Source: Intestinibacillus massiliensis (lineage in GTDB: Bacteria; Bacillota; Clostridia; Oscillospirales; Butyricicoccaceae). From it: a stretch of 64,000 nucleotides of DNA. The stretch is taken from NCBI GenBank assembly GCA_029267335.1, contig JAJUJC010000005.1:62001-126000 (forward strand), read 5' to 3'. The translations under genes were made by a program, and so were the position numbers. Below the pieces are notes generated by a model that saw only the letters and a program-made list of their open reading frames with translations, searched no databases and was not told where the DNA came from. Positions 54,738 to 62,961 of the stretch are shown in pieces. Every line of letters starts with the position of its first letter. The first letter of the stretch is position 1.

Positions 54738-54790
54738 TGTAAAACTGCCTCCTTCTTCTGGTTCAGGCAGGGCAGAGCAGCCGGCTGGCC

Positions 54791-54844
54791 TTTAGCACTT
54801 GAAGCGCGAGCCGGCGAAAAGCGGCTTGTCCTTCAACTGCTAAA
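54791..54844 (-). promoter_or_regulatory. long hairpin in the pnp leader
   Basis: TTTAGCACTTGAAG pairs with CTTCAACTGCTAAA (one mismatch), continuing into CGAGCCG with CGGCTTG. In enterobacteria PNPase autoregulates through an RNase III-cleaved leader duplex; an analogous role here is inferred. Confidence 0.55.
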
Positions 54845-54882
54845 GCGAATTTCCGGCTGATCCATCCCTGATTACACGGGAT

Positions 54883-54906
54883 AAGGGGGGCATGGCTGCC
54901 CCCCTT
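54883..54906 (-). terminator. GC-rich hairpin after rpsO
   Basis: AAGGGGGGCA pairs with TGCCCCCCTT right after the rpsO stop. There is no T-run, so it may protect the rpsO 3' end or attenuate pnp. Confidence 0.5.
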
Positions 54907-54916
54907 ACAAAACGGT

Positions 54917-55183
54917 TTACTTACGGATGCCGAGCTTCTTGATGAGCTCTCTGTAGCGCTCGATGTCCTTCTTCTGCAGATATGCGAGCATGGAGCGGCG
55001 CTGACCTACCATCTTGAGCAGGCCACGACGGGAATGGTTGTCGTGCGGGTGCTGCTTGAGGTGCTCGGTCAGTTCGCGGATGCGCTCGGTCAGGATTGCG
55101 ACCTGTACCTCCGGCGAGCCGGTGTCGGTCGGATGGGTGCGGTTTGCTTCGATGACTGCGGTCTTGTTTTCCTTACGGATCAT
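54917..55183 (-). CDS. rpsO: 30S ribosomal protein S15
   Basis: The protein has 88 residues, standard S15 length. [22 protein letters not shown] and [18 protein letters not shown] are signature segments. ATG 55183 has AAAGGTG upstream; a 35-residue N-terminal extension is excluded. It is first in rpsO-pnp. Confidence 0.98.
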   Translation of the reverse strand: MIRKENKTAVIEANRTHPTDTGSPEVQVAILTERIRELTEHLKQHPHDNHSRRGLLKMVGQRRSMLAYLQKKDIERYRELIKKLGIRK

Positions 55184-55305
55184 GGTAATTTCACCTTTCT
55201 GAAATAAAAAATGGAAAGTCCCCTCATGCTGCGTGATCGGCTGGTGAAGTGGCACGCTGCACGCGCCCTGTACCCAAAAACGAAACATGGGGCAAATTTA
55301 AATGT

Positions 55306-55334
55306 ATTTTAACATAAACAGCGTACTTTGTAAA
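55306..55334 (-). promoter_or_regulatory. promoter of rpsO-pnp
   Basis: On the minus strand: TTTACA, 17 bases, TAAAAT. Confidence 0.7.
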
Positions 55335-55416
55335 GCATTTTGCGAAAAATTCGCGGTTTGTATATTTCATGCAGTCATTCACAAAAAATTTACATGTTTT
55401 TTATGGAATATGAAGA

Positions 55417-55445
55417 TTGCTGGCGAACGCTGTTTCTGTTATAAT
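55417..55445 (+). promoter_or_regulatory. promoter of an orphan small RNA
   Basis: TTGCTG, 17 bases, TATAAT, on the opposite strand to both neighbouring genes. Confidence 0.65.
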
Positions 55446-55451
55446 TCATTC

Positions 55452-55536
55452 GTCGCCTCGAAAGAGACGACATGATTGGTTAAGGAATACGCGGCGGACT
55501 GTGCAAAAGTGTGGTCGGATGCCGCGTTTTTTCTTT
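55452..55536 (+). ncRNA. orphan small RNA candidate
   Basis: A transcript of about 85 bases would start after the promoter. It holds a TCGTC/GACGA hairpin with a GAAA-containing loop and ends in a terminator (ACGCGGC with GCCGCGT, then T6 at 55489-55536). No gene follows on this strand, so it is not an obvious riboswitch. I match it to no known RNA family. Confidence 0.5.
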
Positions 55537-55602
55537 TAGTATACCGTTTTTCTCTATACTTATTCCCACTTTTGGTTTTCTTGTTTTTGGATTTAAAATT
55601 TA

Positions 55603-55644
55603 CAAATCGCCCCGTTTGCGAAAGACAGCGAACGGGGCGATTTT
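55603..55644 (-). terminator. terminator of the phosphoglucomutase gene
   Basis: AAATCGCCCCGTTTGCG pairs with CGAACGGGGCGATTT (one mismatch), and a T-rich minus strand follows. Confidence 0.8.
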
Positions 55645-55666
55645 GATATGCTTTGTGTAAGACCGT

Positions 55667-57394
55667 TTACTTGACGATTTCCTTCGCCGCCGCGACCAGA
55701 CCCTCGACCTTGTCCGCCGCCTGCTGCTTGGTATCACCCTTCGCCATGATGTACACCTTGACCTTCGGCTCGGTGCCGGACGGACGGATGATGAACACCG
55801 TACCGCCGTCCAGTTCATAATACAGCACATTCTGACCGGAAAGCTCCATGTTTTCGACCGCGCCGGTTGCAAGGCAGGTGCGCGTGCCCGGCTGATAATC
55901 GCGGATAAACGCAACCTTGTCCGCGCCGACCTGCGTCAGCTGCTCCGCGCGCAGCTCCGCCATCAGCTCCTGCATGCGCTGCAAGCCGGAAACGCCCGGC
56001 ATGGTGATTGAAATGGTGTGCTCCACGAAATAGCCGTACTTTTCGTACATCTCTTCCATCGCGTCGTACAGGGTCTTGCCCTGCGTGCGGTAGTACGCCG
56101 CCATCTCCGCGACCAACATGGACGCCGTGACCGCGTCCTTATCGCGCGCATAATCGCCGCACAGGTAGCCGTAGGACTCCTCGAACGCAAAAATATACTG
56201 GTGCGATCCGGTCGTTTCAAATTCCTTGATCTTCTCGGCAAGGAACTTGAAGCCCGTGAAGGTATCGAAGCATGCAACGCCGTTCTTTTCCGCGGCGGCG
56301 CGCGCCATCTCGGTCGTGACGATGGACTTGAGCACCGCAGGATTTGCAGGCATCGTGCCGGTCAGCTTGCGCGCGGTGATGATGTAGTCGACGAGCAGCA
56401 CCCCGACCTGATTGCCGGAAAGTGTGATGTACTCGCCCGTCTTGTCGCGCAGCACGATGCCCGTGCGGTCCGCGTCAGGGTCGGTGCCGATGATGAGATC
56501 GACGCCGTGCTGCTTTGCGAGCGCGATCGCAAGGTGGAAGCCTTCCTTATTTTCCGGGTTCGGGCTGGCAACGGTCGGAAAATCGCCGTCGATGACCATC
56601 TGCTCGGGCACGCACAAAATGTGCTTGTAACCGATGCGCTTGAGGATCTCGGGTACAAGGCGGTAGCCCGCGCCGTGAAACGGTGTGTAGACCAGCTTGA
56701 ACTCGTCCGCGACCTTGGCCACGCAGTCCGGATTAACGGCAACGCCTCGCACATGGGTCAGATACGCTTCGTCGGTATCGCGGCCGAGGATCGTGATCAT
56801 GCCAGCGGCAAGGAACGCATCGTACGCGCCGGTCTTGACGCCCGTGAACAGATCGGTGCGCGCCATCTCCTGTGCGACGACATCCGCCTCCTTGGGCGGA
56901 AGCTGTGCACCGTCCTCCCAGTACACCTTATATCCGTTATATTCCTTCGGATTATGACTTGCTGTAATATTGATGCCTGCGATGCAGCCGTAGTGACGGA
57001 TGGCAAAGGACAGCTCCGGCGTGGGGCGCAGCTCATCGAACAGGCGCACCTTGATGCCGTTCGCGGCAAGGATGCACGCGGCGATGCGCGCGAACTCGGG
57101 CGAGAAATGACGGCTGTCATAGGCGATCGCGACGCCGCGCTCCATCGCCTGCGCGCCGTTTGCAACAACCAGATTGGCAAGCCCCTGTGTCGCCTGTCCG
57201 ACCGTGAAGCGGTTCATACGGAACAGACCCATGCCCAGCACGCCGCGCAGACCCGCGGTTCCGAAGGACAGCGGCGCGTAAAAACGATTTTCGATTTCTC
57301 CCTCGTCCTGTGCGATGGCGGCGAGTTCGGCATGCTCTGCTTCGGTCAGCTTGCCGCTCTCCATCCAGCGCTTGTATTCAGACAGATAATTCAT
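55667..57394 (-). CDS. phospho-sugar mutase (alpha-phosphoglucomutase type)
   Basis: The protein has 575 residues, the long PgcA-like form. SFGTAGLRG is near residue 43, active-site Ser in TASHNPKEYNGYKVYW near 145, the metal loop DPDADRTG near 300, the sugar loop FEESYGY near 405, and the phosphate loop RPSGTEPKVK near 540. It interconverts glucose-1- and glucose-6-phosphate. The gene is monocistronic. Confidence 0.95.
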   Translation of the reverse strand: MNYLSEYKRWMESGKLTEAEHAELAAIAQDEGEIENRFYAPLSFGTAGLRGVLGMGLFRMNRFTVGQATQGLANLVVANGAQAMERGVAIAYDSRHFSPEFARIAACILAANGIKVRLFDELRPTPELSFAIRHYGCIAGINITASHNPKEYNGYKVYWEDGAQLPPKEADVVAQEMARTDLFTGVKTGAYDAFLAAGMITILGRDTDEAYLTHVRGVAVNPDCVAKVADEFKLVYTPFHGAGYRLVPEILKRIGYKHILCVPEQMVIDGDFPTVASPNPENKEGFHLAIALAKQHGVDLIIGTDPDADRTGIVLRDKTGEYITLSGNQVGVLLVDYIITARKLTGTMPANPAVLKSIVTTEMARAAAEKNGVACFDTFTGFKFLAEKIKEFETTGSHQYIFAFEESYGYLCGDYARDKDAVTASMLVAEMAAYYRTQGKTLYDAMEEMYEKYGYFVEHTISITMPGVSGLQRMQELMAELRAEQLTQVGADKVAFIRDYQPGTRTCLATGAVENMELSGQNVLYYELDGGTVFIIRPSGTEPKVKVYIMAKGDTKQQAADKVEGLVAAAKEIVK

Positions 57395-57443
57395 GGTCGA
57401 TTCACCTCATAGTAGAAAAATAGCAATCCTGCTGTATATCCAA

Positions 57444-57471
57444 ATTATACAATATTTCGCACGCAAAGCAA
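57444..57471 (-). promoter_or_regulatory. promoter of the phosphoglucomutase gene
   Basis: On the minus strand: TTGCTT, 16 bases, TATAAT. Confidence 0.65.
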
Positions 57472-57521
57472 AGTGGTTTTTGTCATTTTGTGCGTATTGT
57501 TTTTAAAGCTGTCTCTTCGTA

Positions 57522-57562
57522 TAAAAAAATCCTCCGTCCCGCGGGACGGAGGATGCATTTTT
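57522..57562 (-). terminator. terminator of the NhaC-type antiporter gene
   Basis: ATCCTCCGTCCC pairs with GGGACGGAGGAT, T-run on the minus strand. Confidence 0.88.
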
Positions 57563-59062
57563 TTACTTTGCCGTTTTGCGGGGCTTGAGCCGCTCAAAAA
57601 TCGCAACCGTGACGATCAGGAACACGCCGAAGCCGACCACCAGACCGATCCAGCCGTTGCCGGTCAGACCCGCGGCGATGTAGCCCACAAAGGAGCACGC
57701 AGCGACGATCATCGCATAGGGCATCTGCGTAGATACATGATCCATGTGGTTGCATTGACCACCCGCAGAGGCGAGGATGGTCGTGTCCGAGATCGGGGAT
57801 ACATGGTCGCCGCAGACCGCGCCGGACAGCGAAGCCGCGACTGTCAGCACGAGCATATTGGTCGCGCTGTCCCCGAAAATCGCGAACGCGATCGGGATGA
57901 GGATACCGAACGTACCCCACGACGTACCGGTCGCAAACGCCAGACCGAGCGCGACGAGGAAGAACACCGCAGGCATGAAGGTGAGCACGCCCGTGCCGTT
58001 TTCGACGAGCGTCTTGACATAGCCGCCGATGTTCAGATAATCGGTCGAGCACACGCCCGACAGCGTCCATGCGAGCGACAGGATCATGATGGCCGGCGCC
58101 ATCGCGCGGAAGCCCTCGATGAAGCTCTCACAGAACTGCTGGAAGGTCAAAATCTTGCGCGGCAGGTAGAGCAGAAAGGTGAAGATCAGCGTAAAGAACG
58201 AACCGAGCACCAGGCTGCTCGAGGAATCGCAGTTTGCAAACGCGTCGACCACGCCAACGCCCTCGAGAATGCCACCGGTGTAGAGCATTGCCGCGATGCA
58301 GGTGCCGATGAGCACGAGAATGGGCAGCACGAGATCGAATACACGACCGTTGCCGTAGATCGGGATCTCCTCCGCATCGACCGCGTCGATCTTGCCCGAC
58401 GCCTTGACGCGCTCCTCATAGCGCTTCATCGCGCCGAAATCAAAGTCGCTGATGATGAGATACGCAAGAAACGCGAGCGTGAGCAGCGCGTACAGATTGA
58501 ACGGAATGGTCTGTAAAAACAGGCTGAAGCCGTCTACATGGCTGCCCTCCGGCAGCGAAGAGCCGACCGCCGCCGCCCAGCTCGAGATCGGGGCGATGAT
58601 ACACACCGGCGCGGCAGTCGCGTCAATCACATACGCGAGCTTGGCGCGGGTGATGCCATGCTTGTCCGTTACCGGGCGCATGACCGTGCCGACGGTCAGG
58701 CAGTTAAAATAATCGTCCACAAAAATCAGTGTGCCGAGCAGCGAAGTCGCCATCAAAGCGCCGCGGCGCGTCTTGATGGTGCGGCTTGCCCACTCACCGT
58801 ATGCCTTGGACGCACCGGACTTCGTGATGAGCGCGACAAGGATGCCGAGCAGCACGAGAAATACCAGAATATTGACATTGCCGCCGATTTTTTCACCCAT
58901 GATGGTAAACGTCGTCTCGACCGCATGCAGCGGATTAAAACCCGCAAACAGCAGAGCGCCGGACAGAATACCGATCATCAGCGACATGTACACTTCCTTG
59001 GTGAGCAGGGCGAGTGCGATCGCGATAATCGGCGGCAGCAGGGACCAAATGGTTGCAGCCAT
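57563..59062 (-). CDS. Na+/H+ antiporter NhaC family protein
   Basis: The protein has 499 residues and about eleven to twelve membrane segments. Family motifs include DDYFNCLTVGTVMRPVTD near 120, ATGTSWGTFGILIPIAFA near 385, and GDHVSPISDTTILAS near 430. It exchanges sodium for protons or an organic ion. ATG 59062 has AAAGGAG nine bases upstream; a 33-residue extension is not supported. A GGTGTG/CACACC hairpin sits in the leader (59091-59117). Confidence 0.92.
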   Translation of the reverse strand: MAATIWSLLPPIIAIALALLTKEVYMSLMIGILSGALLFAGFNPLHAVETTFTIMGEKIGGNVNILVFLVLLGILVALITKSGASKAYGEWASRTIKTRRGALMATSLLGTLIFVDDYFNCLTVGTVMRPVTDKHGITRAKLAYVIDATAAPVCIIAPISSWAAAVGSSLPEGSHVDGFSLFLQTIPFNLYALLTLAFLAYLIISDFDFGAMKRYEERVKASGKIDAVDAEEIPIYGNGRVFDLVLPILVLIGTCIAAMLYTGGILEGVGVVDAFANCDSSSSLVLGSFFTLIFTFLLYLPRKILTFQQFCESFIEGFRAMAPAIMILSLAWTLSGVCSTDYLNIGGYVKTLVENGTGVLTFMPAVFFLVALGLAFATGTSWGTFGILIPIAFAIFGDSATNMLVLTVAASLSGAVCGDHVSPISDTTILASAGGQCNHMDHVSTQMPYAMIVAACSFVGYIAAGLTGNGWIGLVVGFGVFLIVTVAIFERLKPRKTAK

Positions 59063-59132
59063 AGCTTCTTTCTCCTTTGTGTTTGTGTCTGGTGTGTCCT
59101 CCCCCTGAGGGCACACCTCTTTTGCATATTTT

Positions 59133-59161
59133 AGTTTACTATATTTCAGGAGATTAGGCAA
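59133..59161 (-). promoter_or_regulatory. promoter of the NhaC-type antiporter gene
   Basis: On the minus strand: TTGCCT, 17 bases, TAAACT. Confidence 0.65.
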
Positions 59162-59203
59162 GTTCCCCGCCGGAATTTGTCGGATAAAATGTGATTTACG
59201 CGA

Positions 59204-59767
59204 TTATCCCAGCACCCCCAAATGCTGTAACACGATCTTACATCCCATTAAAACAAGCAGTAGACCGCCGATAAACTCCGCCTTGCAGGAAAAGCGCTCG
59301 CCAAACACCGTGCCGATCTTGACGCCTGCGAACGAAATGACAAACGTCGTACATCCGATCAAGGTGACAGCGGGCACGATGTCGACCTGCAAAAATGCGA
59401 ACGTCACACCGACGGCGAGCGCGTCGATCGAGGTCGCGACGGCGAGCGGCAGCATGCGCGATGGGGCGAACGAACCGTCGACCGGCGCGTCCTCTCCCTT
59501 GCGCGATTCCAGGATCATATTGCCACCGATGAGCGCGAGCAGCACGAACGCGATCCAGTGGTCGATCGTCTGGATACAACCCGAAAAACGCGTGCCGAAA
59601 AAATATCCCACGAGCGGCATGACCGCTTGAAAAACGCCGAACCACAACCCCGTAATCGCCGCATGCTTCCACCGCATACGCTGCATCGTCAGCCCCTTGC
59701 CGATTGCCACCGCGAACGCATCCATCGACAGCCCGACAGCAACGACCAGCAACTCCCACAAACCCAT
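59204..59767 (-). CDS. mntP: manganese efflux pump MntP
   Basis: The protein has 187 residues and six membrane segments in two homologous halves, each with an acidic motif (GLSMDAFAVAIGKG near 14, ATSIDALAVGVTFA near 110). It exports Mn2+. ATG 59767 has GGAGG eight bases upstream. A yybP-ykoY-type riboswitch and two terminators precede it, which strongly supports the manganese assignment. Confidence 0.96.
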   Translation of the reverse strand: MGLWELLVVAVGLSMDAFAVAIGKGLTMQRMRWKHAAITGLWFGVFQAVMPLVGYFFGTRFSGCIQTIDHWIAFVLLALIGGNMILESRKGEDAPVDGSFAPSRMLPLAVATSIDALAVGVTFAFLQVDIVPAVTLIGCTTFVISFAGVKIGTVFGERFSCKAEFIGGLLLVLMGCKIVLQHLGVLG

Positions 59768-59786
59768 ACAAACTTCCTCCAGATAC

Positions 59787-59815
59787 AAAAAAATCAGGTG
59801 TTTTTCCGCACCTGA
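59787..59815 (-). terminator. riboswitch terminator 2 before mntP
   Basis: On the minus strand TCAGGTG pairs with CACCTGA, then T7, just before the mntP ribosome site. Confidence 0.75.
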
Positions 59816-59820
59816 GCATA

Positions 59821-59853
59821 AAAAAAGACACAGGTGCGGCAAGCCTTCCGCAC
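59821..59853 (-). terminator. riboswitch terminator 1 before mntP
   Basis: On the minus strand GTGCGG pairs with CCGCAC, then CTGTGTC and T7. Its 3' arm CCGCACCTG is exactly complementary to CAGGTGCGG of the next hairpin, giving an alternative antiterminator pairing. Confidence 0.7.
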
Positions 59854-59942
59854 ATGAGTCTCGTTAATGAAGGCAGACCAGACGAAAAAACCGTCAGTAT
59901 GTTGACCTGCCGCGCATGTCGCGCCAACTACTCCCTCATAGG
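59852..59942 (-). promoter_or_regulatory. yybP-ykoY manganese riboswitch aptamer
   Basis: On the minus strand the 5' segment ATGAGGGAGTAG and the 3' segment AACGAGACTCATG close a helix (GAG/CTC core) around the two conserved purine-rich internal loops, with GGTCAACATACTGACG between. This is the yybP-ykoY layout, which binds Mn2+ and controls efflux genes. Confidence 0.85.
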
Positions 59943-59949
59943 TTTTATT

Positions 59950-59978
59950 ATTATACGCGCAAATATGCATGCTGTCAA
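59950..59978 (-). promoter_or_regulatory. consensus promoter of the mntP riboswitch transcript
   Basis: On the minus strand: TTGACA, 17 bases, TATAAT, both exact consensus. Confidence 0.88.
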
Positions 59979-60000
59979 GAAAATGCTGCTCCAAACGCAC

Positions 60001-60030
60001 AAAAAAGGATACGCCGAAGCGTATCCTTTT
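60001..60030 (-). terminator. terminator of the transketolase genes
   Basis: AAAAGGATACGC pairs with GCGTATCCTTTT; T6 follows on the minus strand. Confidence 0.9.
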
Positions 60031-60042
60031 GCGATGCGTTTT

Positions 60043-61008
60043 TTACTTGCGCGAAATTGCCTTCTTGGCAGCCGCGACAACGTCTGCGACCGTCAGGTTG
60101 TACTCTTCGCGCAGGAAGTTCTCCGCGCCGACCTGGCCAAAGCGGTTCTGGATGCCGACCATCTCGACCGGAACCGGCAGGTTCTTCGCGAGGCAGTTTG
60201 CAACAACAGAGCCCAGACCGCAGCCGACCTGATGGTTCTCGGCGGTGACGACACAGCCGGTCTCCTTCGCGGATGCAATGACCAGCTCCTCGTCGAGCGG
60301 CTTCCAGGTGAACATGTCGATGACCTTTGCGGAGATGCCCTCAGCCTTGAGTGCCTCTTCTGCCTGCAGCGCAACGTCGACCATGATACCGGAGGAAATG
60401 ATCGTAACGTCCTTGCCTTCGCGCAGGGTGACACCCTTGCCGATCTCGAAGTCCGAGCCGTCCGCATAGACCGTGGTGACGGTCTTGCGAATCATGCGCA
60501 TATAGGAGAACTTCTCCGATGCTGCCAGCTTCTTGGTCAGGCAGTAGATCTGTGCGTAGTCGACCGGGTCGATGACGACCGCGTTCGGTACGGACAGATA
60601 CAGTGCGCAGTCCTCGAACGGCATGTGCGTGCCGCCGTTGTATGCCGCGCAAACGCCCGGGTCAGAACCGACGATATGAACCGGAAGCTGTGCATAAGCC
60701 GCGGACATAAACGCCTGATCGAACGAACGGCGGGAAGCGAACGGGCCGAAGGAGTGCATAAACACCTTCTTGCCGGTCGCGACCAAACCCGCGGAAACGC
60801 CCATTGCGTTTGCTTCCGCGATGCCCGCATTGATCGTGCGTGCCGGATAAGCCTTCTCAAGCTTGCCGGTATTGATGCAGTTTTCAAGGTCGCAGTCGAC
60901 ATGAACGACCGTCGGATCCTTTTCCATCATCTCGAGCATCGCGTTGACGTAACCGTCACGGTTTGCGCGAGCATCCTTCTCGTGTTTTCCAATCAAAGTA
61001 AAGCTCAT
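60043..61008 (-). CDS. transketolase, C-terminal subunit
   Basis: The protein has 321 residues: pyrimidine-binding and C-terminal domains of split transketolase (INAGIAEANAMGVSAGLVATG with the conserved catalytic Glu, GSDPGVCAAYNGGTHMPFEDCAL, then MFTWKPLDEELV). It works with the N-terminal subunit encoded just upstream; the starts and stops are 15 bases apart. Transketolase links pentose phosphates to glycolysis. Confidence 0.95.
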   Translation of the reverse strand: MSFTLIGKHEKDARANRDGYVNAMLEMMEKDPTVVHVDCDLENCINTGKLEKAYPARTINAGIAEANAMGVSAGLVATGKKVFMHSFGPFASRRSFDQAFMSAAYAQLPVHIVGSDPGVCAAYNGGTHMPFEDCALYLSVPNAVVIDPVDYAQIYCLTKKLAASEKFSYMRMIRKTVTTVYADGSDFEIGKGVTLREGKDVTIISSGIMVDVALQAEEALKAEGISAKVIDMFTWKPLDEELVIASAKETGCVVTAENHQVGCGLGSVVANCLAKNLPVPVEMVGIQNRFGQVGAENFLREEYNLTVADVVAAAKKAISRK

Positions 61009-61023
61009 TGTTGATACCCTCCC

Positions 61024-61875
61024 TTACTGTGCCTTGATCTCAGCAAGCTGCTTCTCAGCATAAGCAATGGCTTCGTCCCACTGCTCCTTGGTCGGCTGAG
61101 AGGAGTGCGCGCCGGTACCGTCTGCAAAGGTCGCGCCCTTGCCCTTGATCGTATTGAGCACGATGCAGGTGGGCTTGCCGGTGTTGGCATACGCCGCCTG
61201 AATGGCATCATAAATCTGCTCAACGTCGTTGCCGTCTGCCAGCTCGATGACGTTCCAGCCGAACGCGTCGAACTTCGCGCCGATGCCCTTGCCGTGGCGC
61301 ATAATCTTGTCGCACGCACCATCGAGCTGATACTTATTGTCGTCGACGAAGCAAATCAGGTTGTCGAGCTCATAGTGCGCCGCAAACTGCGCTGCCTCCC
61401 AAACCTGTCCTTCATCTGCCTCACCGTCGCCGATGAATACAAATACATGGTTGTCACGGCCGTCGATCTTGTTGCCGAGTGCCGCGCCTGTCGCGGTGGA
61501 CATACCCTGACCAAGCGAACCGGTCGTCAGGTCGACACCCGGCGTCTTGGTGCGGTCGGTATGGGACGGGAAATTCGTGTGGGGCTGGTTCAGGGTATAC
61601 GCCTGCTCCAGCGGATAGAAGCCCTTGAGTCCGAGGGTAGCATACATTGCCGGGCCCGCATGACCCTTGGACAGAACGCACCAGTCGCGGTCCTCCCAGC
61701 GCGGATTCTTCGGGTCTACCTTCATTACATCGCCGTACAGAACCGCCAGCGCGTCAATGATCGACATGGAGCCGCCGACATGGCCGAAGCCGAGCGAGCC
61801 GATGGTCTTGAGAGTTTCCAGTCTAATCTCCTGTGCGAATACGCGGAGCTGCTGCATTTTTTCTGCTTTCTGCAT
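61024..61875 (-). CDS. transketolase, N-terminal subunit
   Basis: The protein has 283 residues and is the thiamine diphosphate-binding half: GHVGGSMSIIDALAVLYG, SKGHAGPAMYATL, and the cofactor motif GDGEADEGQVWEAAQFAAHYELDNL (first part GDGEADEG near 150). ATG 61875 has CAGGTG six bases upstream; a GTG nine bases earlier lies on that site. It is divergent from the DeoR regulator gene. Confidence 0.95.
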   Translation of the reverse strand: MQKAEKMQQLRVFAQEIRLETLKTIGSLGFGHVGGSMSIIDALAVLYGDVMKVDPKNPRWEDRDWCVLSKGHAGPAMYATLGLKGFYPLEQAYTLNQPHTNFPSHTDRTKTPGVDLTTGSLGQGMSTATGAALGNKIDGRDNHVFVFIGDGEADEGQVWEAAQFAAHYELDNLICFVDDNKYQLDGACDKIMRHGKGIGAKFDAFGWNVIELADGNDVEQIYDAIQAAYANTGKPTCIVLNTIKGKGATFADGTGAHSSQPTKEQWDEAIAYAEKQLAEIKAQ

Positions 61876-61957
61876 GAAATACACCTGCCTATTCCTTAGT
61901 TTTCAAAGCGTCGTCCGCGAGCTGCAGGCGCACGGACCCCTTTCTTTCGCTGCCTCC

Positions 61958-61986
61958 AGTTTATCATCTTCTGTGCAGGATTTCAA
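61958..61986 (-). promoter_or_regulatory. promoter of the transketolase genes
   Basis: On the minus strand: TTGAAA, 17 bases, TAAACT. Confidence 0.7.
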
Positions 61987-62091
61987 TGCCAGAACTCCAT
62001 TTTCTTACGAAAAAATTACCCATCTTTACCGCGAGTTGCGCAACACTTCTCATGGTTTCGCGCAACCTTCCGAAAATCACTGTGTTTTTGG

Positions 62092-62119
62092 TTGATTTTT
62101 CGTCAATTTCTGATAAAAT
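62092..62119 (+). promoter_or_regulatory. promoter of the DeoR-family gene
   Basis: TTGATT, 16 bases, TAAAAT. Confidence 0.6.
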
Positions 62120-62152
62120 TAAAAACAGGTGCATATGCAGAGGGAAAAGGGA

Positions 62153-62170
62153 CCGTCCCCAAGGGGACGG
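62153..62170. repeat. perfect 18-base palindrome CCGTCCCC-AA-GGGGACGG
   Basis: A fully self-complementary GC-rich hairpin lies in the leader of the DeoR-family gene, flanked by A-rich sequence. I have the impression that similar GGGACCGTCCCC palindromes recur in clostridial genomes. It has no other copy in this window that I noticed. Confidence 0.55.
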
Positions 62171-62202
62171 CAAAATATGAAGGAAGCCGAGGTGTCCTTG
62201 CA

Positions 62203-62958
62203 TTGAAAATCAGCAGACTCAACTCGATCGAGCAGTATGTCATCGCGCGTGAAACTGCCACGATCGACGAACTATGCGAGGCGTTCAACGTCTCTAAGAA
62301 TACCATCCGCCGCGATCTCAACACGCTGGAAGCGCGCGGTCATATCGCGAAGGTCTATGGCGGCGTGACCGCCATCTCCTCGCCCGGCGCGGTGCCCACG
62401 CCGGTGCGCTCGAACCTGCACTCCGCCGACAAGACCCTGATCGGACGTCTTGCTGCCGACGAGGTTGAGGACGGGGATACCATCTTTATCGACTCGGGCA
62501 CAACCACCGTGTGCATGCTCAAGTTTCTTGCCACGAAAAAGCGCATCACGATCGTAACGCACTCGCTCGGCGCGCTTGCCGAAGCCTCCAAGTACGAAAA
62601 TCTCAACGTCATTTCGCTCGGCGGCATCTACTCCCGCCCGACCGATTCGTTCGTCGGTCTGTCCGCGTTCGAGGCGCTGTCCTCCATGAAGATTAACAAG
62701 GCGTTCATGGCGGCGACCGGTGTGTCGATCGATGCCGGCATGATGAACACGACCTTCCTCGAAGCCGAGATCAAGCGCGGCATCGTACAGCGGGCCGCAC
62801 ATATTTTCCTGCTCGCGGACAACTCCAAGCTCGGTCGCGACGCGGTCATCTCGTTCTGCCACCTTGAAGACCTGACCGGTTTCATCACCGACCGCCGTCC
62901 GCCCGATCTTTACGTGCGCTTCTGCGACTCCCACGGGGTACATCTGCGCTACGAATAA
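62203..62958 (+). CDS. DeoR/GlpR family transcriptional regulator
   Basis: The protein has 251 residues. The N-terminal winged helix (RLNSIEQYVIARETATIDELCEAFNVS, split near residues 4-30, then TIRRDLNTLEARG) is followed by a DeoR sugar-phosphate sensor domain (IFIDSGTTTVCML, MAATGVSIDAGMMNT, LADNSKLG). Ligands of this family are phosphorylated sugars. It starts with TTG 62203, eight bases after GAGGTG. It is divergent from transketolase, which it may control. Confidence 0.92.
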   Translation: MKISRLNSIEQYVIARETATIDELCEAFNVSKNTIRRDLNTLEARGHIAKVYGGVTAISSPGAVPTPVRSNLHSADKTLIGRLAADEVEDGDTIFIDSGTTTVCMLKFLATKKRITIVTHSLGALAEASKYENLNVISLGGIYSRPTDSFVGLSAFEALSSMKINKAFMAATGVSIDAGMMNTTFLEAEIKRGIVQRAAHIFLLADNSKLGRDAVISFCHLEDLTGFITDRRPPDLYVRFCDSHGVHLRYE

Positions 62959-62961
62959 CGC

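Larger units (their letters stand above)
61876..62202. other. transketolase / DeoR divergent intergenic region
   Basis: This gap of 327 bases holds the two divergent promoters and an 18-base palindrome listed separately. No protein gene is seen. Confidence 0.6.
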
